Source of the DNA: Deltaproteobacteria bacterium
GTDB lineage: Bacteria > Desulfobacterota > Desulfovibrionia > Desulfovibrionales > Desulfovibrionaceae
Direction of reading: 5' to 3'
NCBI GenBank assembly: GCA_031264465.1
Contig: JAISDX010000135.1
Span: 1 to 36,060, forward strand
DNA length: 36,060 bases
The notes below the pieces were generated by a model, which was given only the letters and a program-made list of their open reading frames with translations, was not told the origin of the DNA and made no database searches. The position numbers and the translations under genes were made by a program. Each line of letters starts with the position of its first letter. Position 1 is the first letter of the stretch. Positions 34,754-36,060 of the stretch are shown in pieces.

Positions 34754-35245
34754 TCAGCCGCCACGGGTTTGGCTTTGGAGCAGGGCGCTAAAACGCTTTT
34801 TAATGCCCACGTTAAAACTCAAATATTTGTGCGCCAGAAATGAATAGAAGGTTGTCAGCCCAACGGAGATAACGTGTGCCGTCAACTTGGCGGACAGCGA
34901 GAAACTTCCGATAGCTAATGAAGCAAACCCGGCCCAGAGCAGGACGAGCAGGAGGAGTTTGGCTAAAACCGCGGTAAGGAGAACCCCAAAACCCGCCACC
35001 AGAAAAAACGTCCAAAACTGCTCCAGCAGGCTGCGATTGCGGAAACTGAAATTAAACGCATAGTTCAGGGAAAAATTGACGGCAATGCCGCAGACCGCGC
35101 CCGCTGAAACCGCAACGGAGTACGGCATGACTCCATTATCGCGGTAAAGCAGCCAGCCTGTAAGAATGCTTATAATCGCGGCGCAGCCTCCAAAAGCGAG
35201 AAATATGAGGAATTGCCTGCTAAAAAAATCGTCTAAAATTTTCAT
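34754..35245 (-). CDS. GtrA family membrane protein
   Basis: A 163-residue protein with four hydrophobic helices, matching the GtrA family (PF04138): FLAFGGCAAIISILTGWLLY, the FSLNYAFNFSFRN motif between helices two and three, and YSFLAHKYLSF near the end. In gtr systems GtrA is thought to help move the undecaprenyl-phosphate-linked sugar made by GtrB across the inner membrane. It is ten bases downstream of the GtrB-like gene. The ribosome-binding site is weak. Confidence 0.9.
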   Translation of the reverse strand: MKILDDFFSRQFLIFLAFGGCAAIISILTGWLLYRDNGVMPYSVAVSAGAVCGIAVNFSLNYAFNFSFRNRSLLEQFWTFFLVAGFGVLLTAVLAKLLLLVLLWAGFASLAIGSFSLSAKLTAHVISVGLTTFYSFLAHKYLSFNVGIKKRFSALLQSQTRGG

Positions 35246-35255
35246 CGTACCACTG

Positions 35256-36060
35256 CTAGTAAATGCACCTTGTACAGTTTTTTATTATTCTTTCAATATC
35301 CATGCGCCGCGCATATGCTTGAGAATCCAGCAACAGCCCGATGCACAGGAAGATCACTGAAACGATCATAATCCCCACCGCCAGAACAGCCAAAGGTAAA
35401 TGCAGTATATAGCCTGTGGTCAACCATTCATAAATAACAGGCAAACCGCAAAGCAGGCCGAGCAGGGCGAGAAAGCCGGAAATAATCCCAAAAAAATATA
35501 GCGGCTTATAATATCGGAACAAGCTCGATATGGTCATAACAACCTTCAATCCATCCAGGTAGGTGCTGAGCTTGGAAAAGCTGCCTGCCGGCCGATCCTG
35601 ATAATGCACCGGGATTTCAACAACACGGAGCCGGAAATTGGCGGCGAACATGCTCATATCCGTCTCCAGCTGAAAGCCGGAGACGAGAAGCGGGTAGGTT
35701 TGAACAAAAACACGGCTGAAAGCCCGGTAGCCGCTCATAACATCAACAAAGTTCGTGCCGCAGGTAAAATTTACCAGCCGCTGGACCAGCCCGTTGCCAA
35801 GGTTATGAAAGCGGCGCTTGTTTTCCTGCTTGTAAAGGCCAAGGGAATGCCGGTCGCCAACGGCCATATCGGCTTTGTTGTCCACAACCGGAGCGATCAA
35901 TTTGGCGAGATCGTCAGCGGAATATGTCATGTCAGCATCAACCATCACATATACATCCGCATCTATTTCTAAAAAAGCCCGTCGAACCGCATGCCCCTTA
36001 CCCTGGGCCGGCTCTTTTATTATTGAACCTCGGACGCCAAAATTCGCAAATACTTTTTCA
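35256..36060 (-). CDS. GtrB-like family 2 glycosyltransferase, N-terminus outside window
   Basis: The minus-strand frame is open to the right edge of the window, so the gene starts beyond position 36060 and an internal GTG at 35948 is not the start. The visible part has EPAQGKGHAVRRAF and the DxD-type metal site VDADMTY, then a glycosyltransferase 2 C-half and two TM helices (PLYFFGIISGFLALLGLLCG and PLAVLAVGIMIVSVIFLCIG regions). That layout fits GtrB/DPM1-like enzymes that load a sugar on undecaprenyl phosphate. It is followed at ten bases by gtrA. The sequence is more AT-rich than the left part of the window. Confidence 0.88.
   Translation of the reverse strand, partial: EKVFANFGVRGSIIKEPAQGKGHAVRRAFLEIDADVYVMVDADMTYSADDLAKLIAPVVDNKADMAVGDRHSLGLYKQENKRRFHNLGNGLVQRLVNFTCGTNFVDVMSGYRAFSRVFVQTYPLLVSGFQLETDMSMFAANFRLRVVEIPVHYQDRPAGSFSKLSTYLDGLKVVMTISSLFRYYKPLYFFGIISGFLALLGLLCGLPVIYEWLTTGYILHLPLAVLAVGIMIVSVIFLCIGLLLDSQAYARRMDIERIIKNCTRCIY

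Overview
This 36-kb window is GC-rich, densely coded bacterial chromosome. The gene content suggests an anaerobic, Gram-negative, Desulfovibrio-like bacterium (Desulfobacterota / Deltaproteobacteria). The pointers are a DcrA-like haem-c sensor coupled to a tetrahaem cytochrome c, a TM1266-type [FeFe]-hydrogenase regulator, KdsB (LPS core), a PF05618 / inactive-transglutaminase-7TM / ATP-grasp trio, and an archaeal/plant-type D-aminoacyl-tRNA deacylase. This placement is inference from gene content and was not checked by similarity search. I saw no rRNA, tRNA, CRISPR array, IS element or prophage.

Layout. 1-0.6 kb: end of a radical-SAM activase-like gene. 0.7-1.3 kb: an FMN reductase-like protein. 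1.4-3.5 kb: panC-metK (minus strand) closed by a very strong terminator. 3.8-5.9 kb: a papain-like putative cysteine peptidase (plus) convergent with a threonine-synthase homologue that lacks the PLP lysine (minus). 6.0-7.9 kb: fba-gap. 8.1-10.5 kb: amino-acid ABC permease, ATPase and tag, all overlapping. 10.6-12.4 kb: cstA with a recognisable promoter and terminator. 12.8-15.8 kb: the retropepsin-like / UUP1-7TM / ATP-grasp operon (plus). 15.8-18.6 kb: an acyl-CoA synthetase divergent from an IclR regulator. 18.7-22.5 kb: a YkgJ-type cysteine-cluster protein, PBP1A and ssb (minus). 22.7-25.7 kb: kdsB, a TPR protein and an NtrX-like sigma-54 activator (plus). 25.8-26.6 kb: a lipoprotein (minus). 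26.8-30.6 kb: haem-c sensor with a degenerate chemoreceptor tip, tetrahaem cytochrome c and a DTD2-like deacylase (plus). 30.6-31.9 kb: trmI and a small protein (minus). 32.0-34.7 kb: a DHH phosphoesterase, the TM1266-like regulator and a polytopic membrane protein (plus). 34.8-36.1 kb: gtrA and a GtrB-like glycosyltransferase (minus), cut by the window edge.

How the genes fit together. Much of the window is core metabolism and envelope building: glycolysis/gluconeogenesis, SAM and pantothenate synthesis, peptidoglycan and LPS. The most distinctive unit is the sensor-cytochrome pair. A two-TM receptor carries its own periplasmic CxxCH motif, a cytoplasmic PAS domain and a chemoreceptor-like coiled coil that has lost the conserved tip. 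Its last codon overlaps the start of a secreted tetrahaem cytochrome, so the two products are probably made together as a redox-sensing module. Second is the threonine-synthase paralogue in which an arginine replaces the Schiff-base lysine. Third is a small stem-loop family (core TTCAAGCGTGAA) that starts directly after stop codons of neighbouring operon genes.
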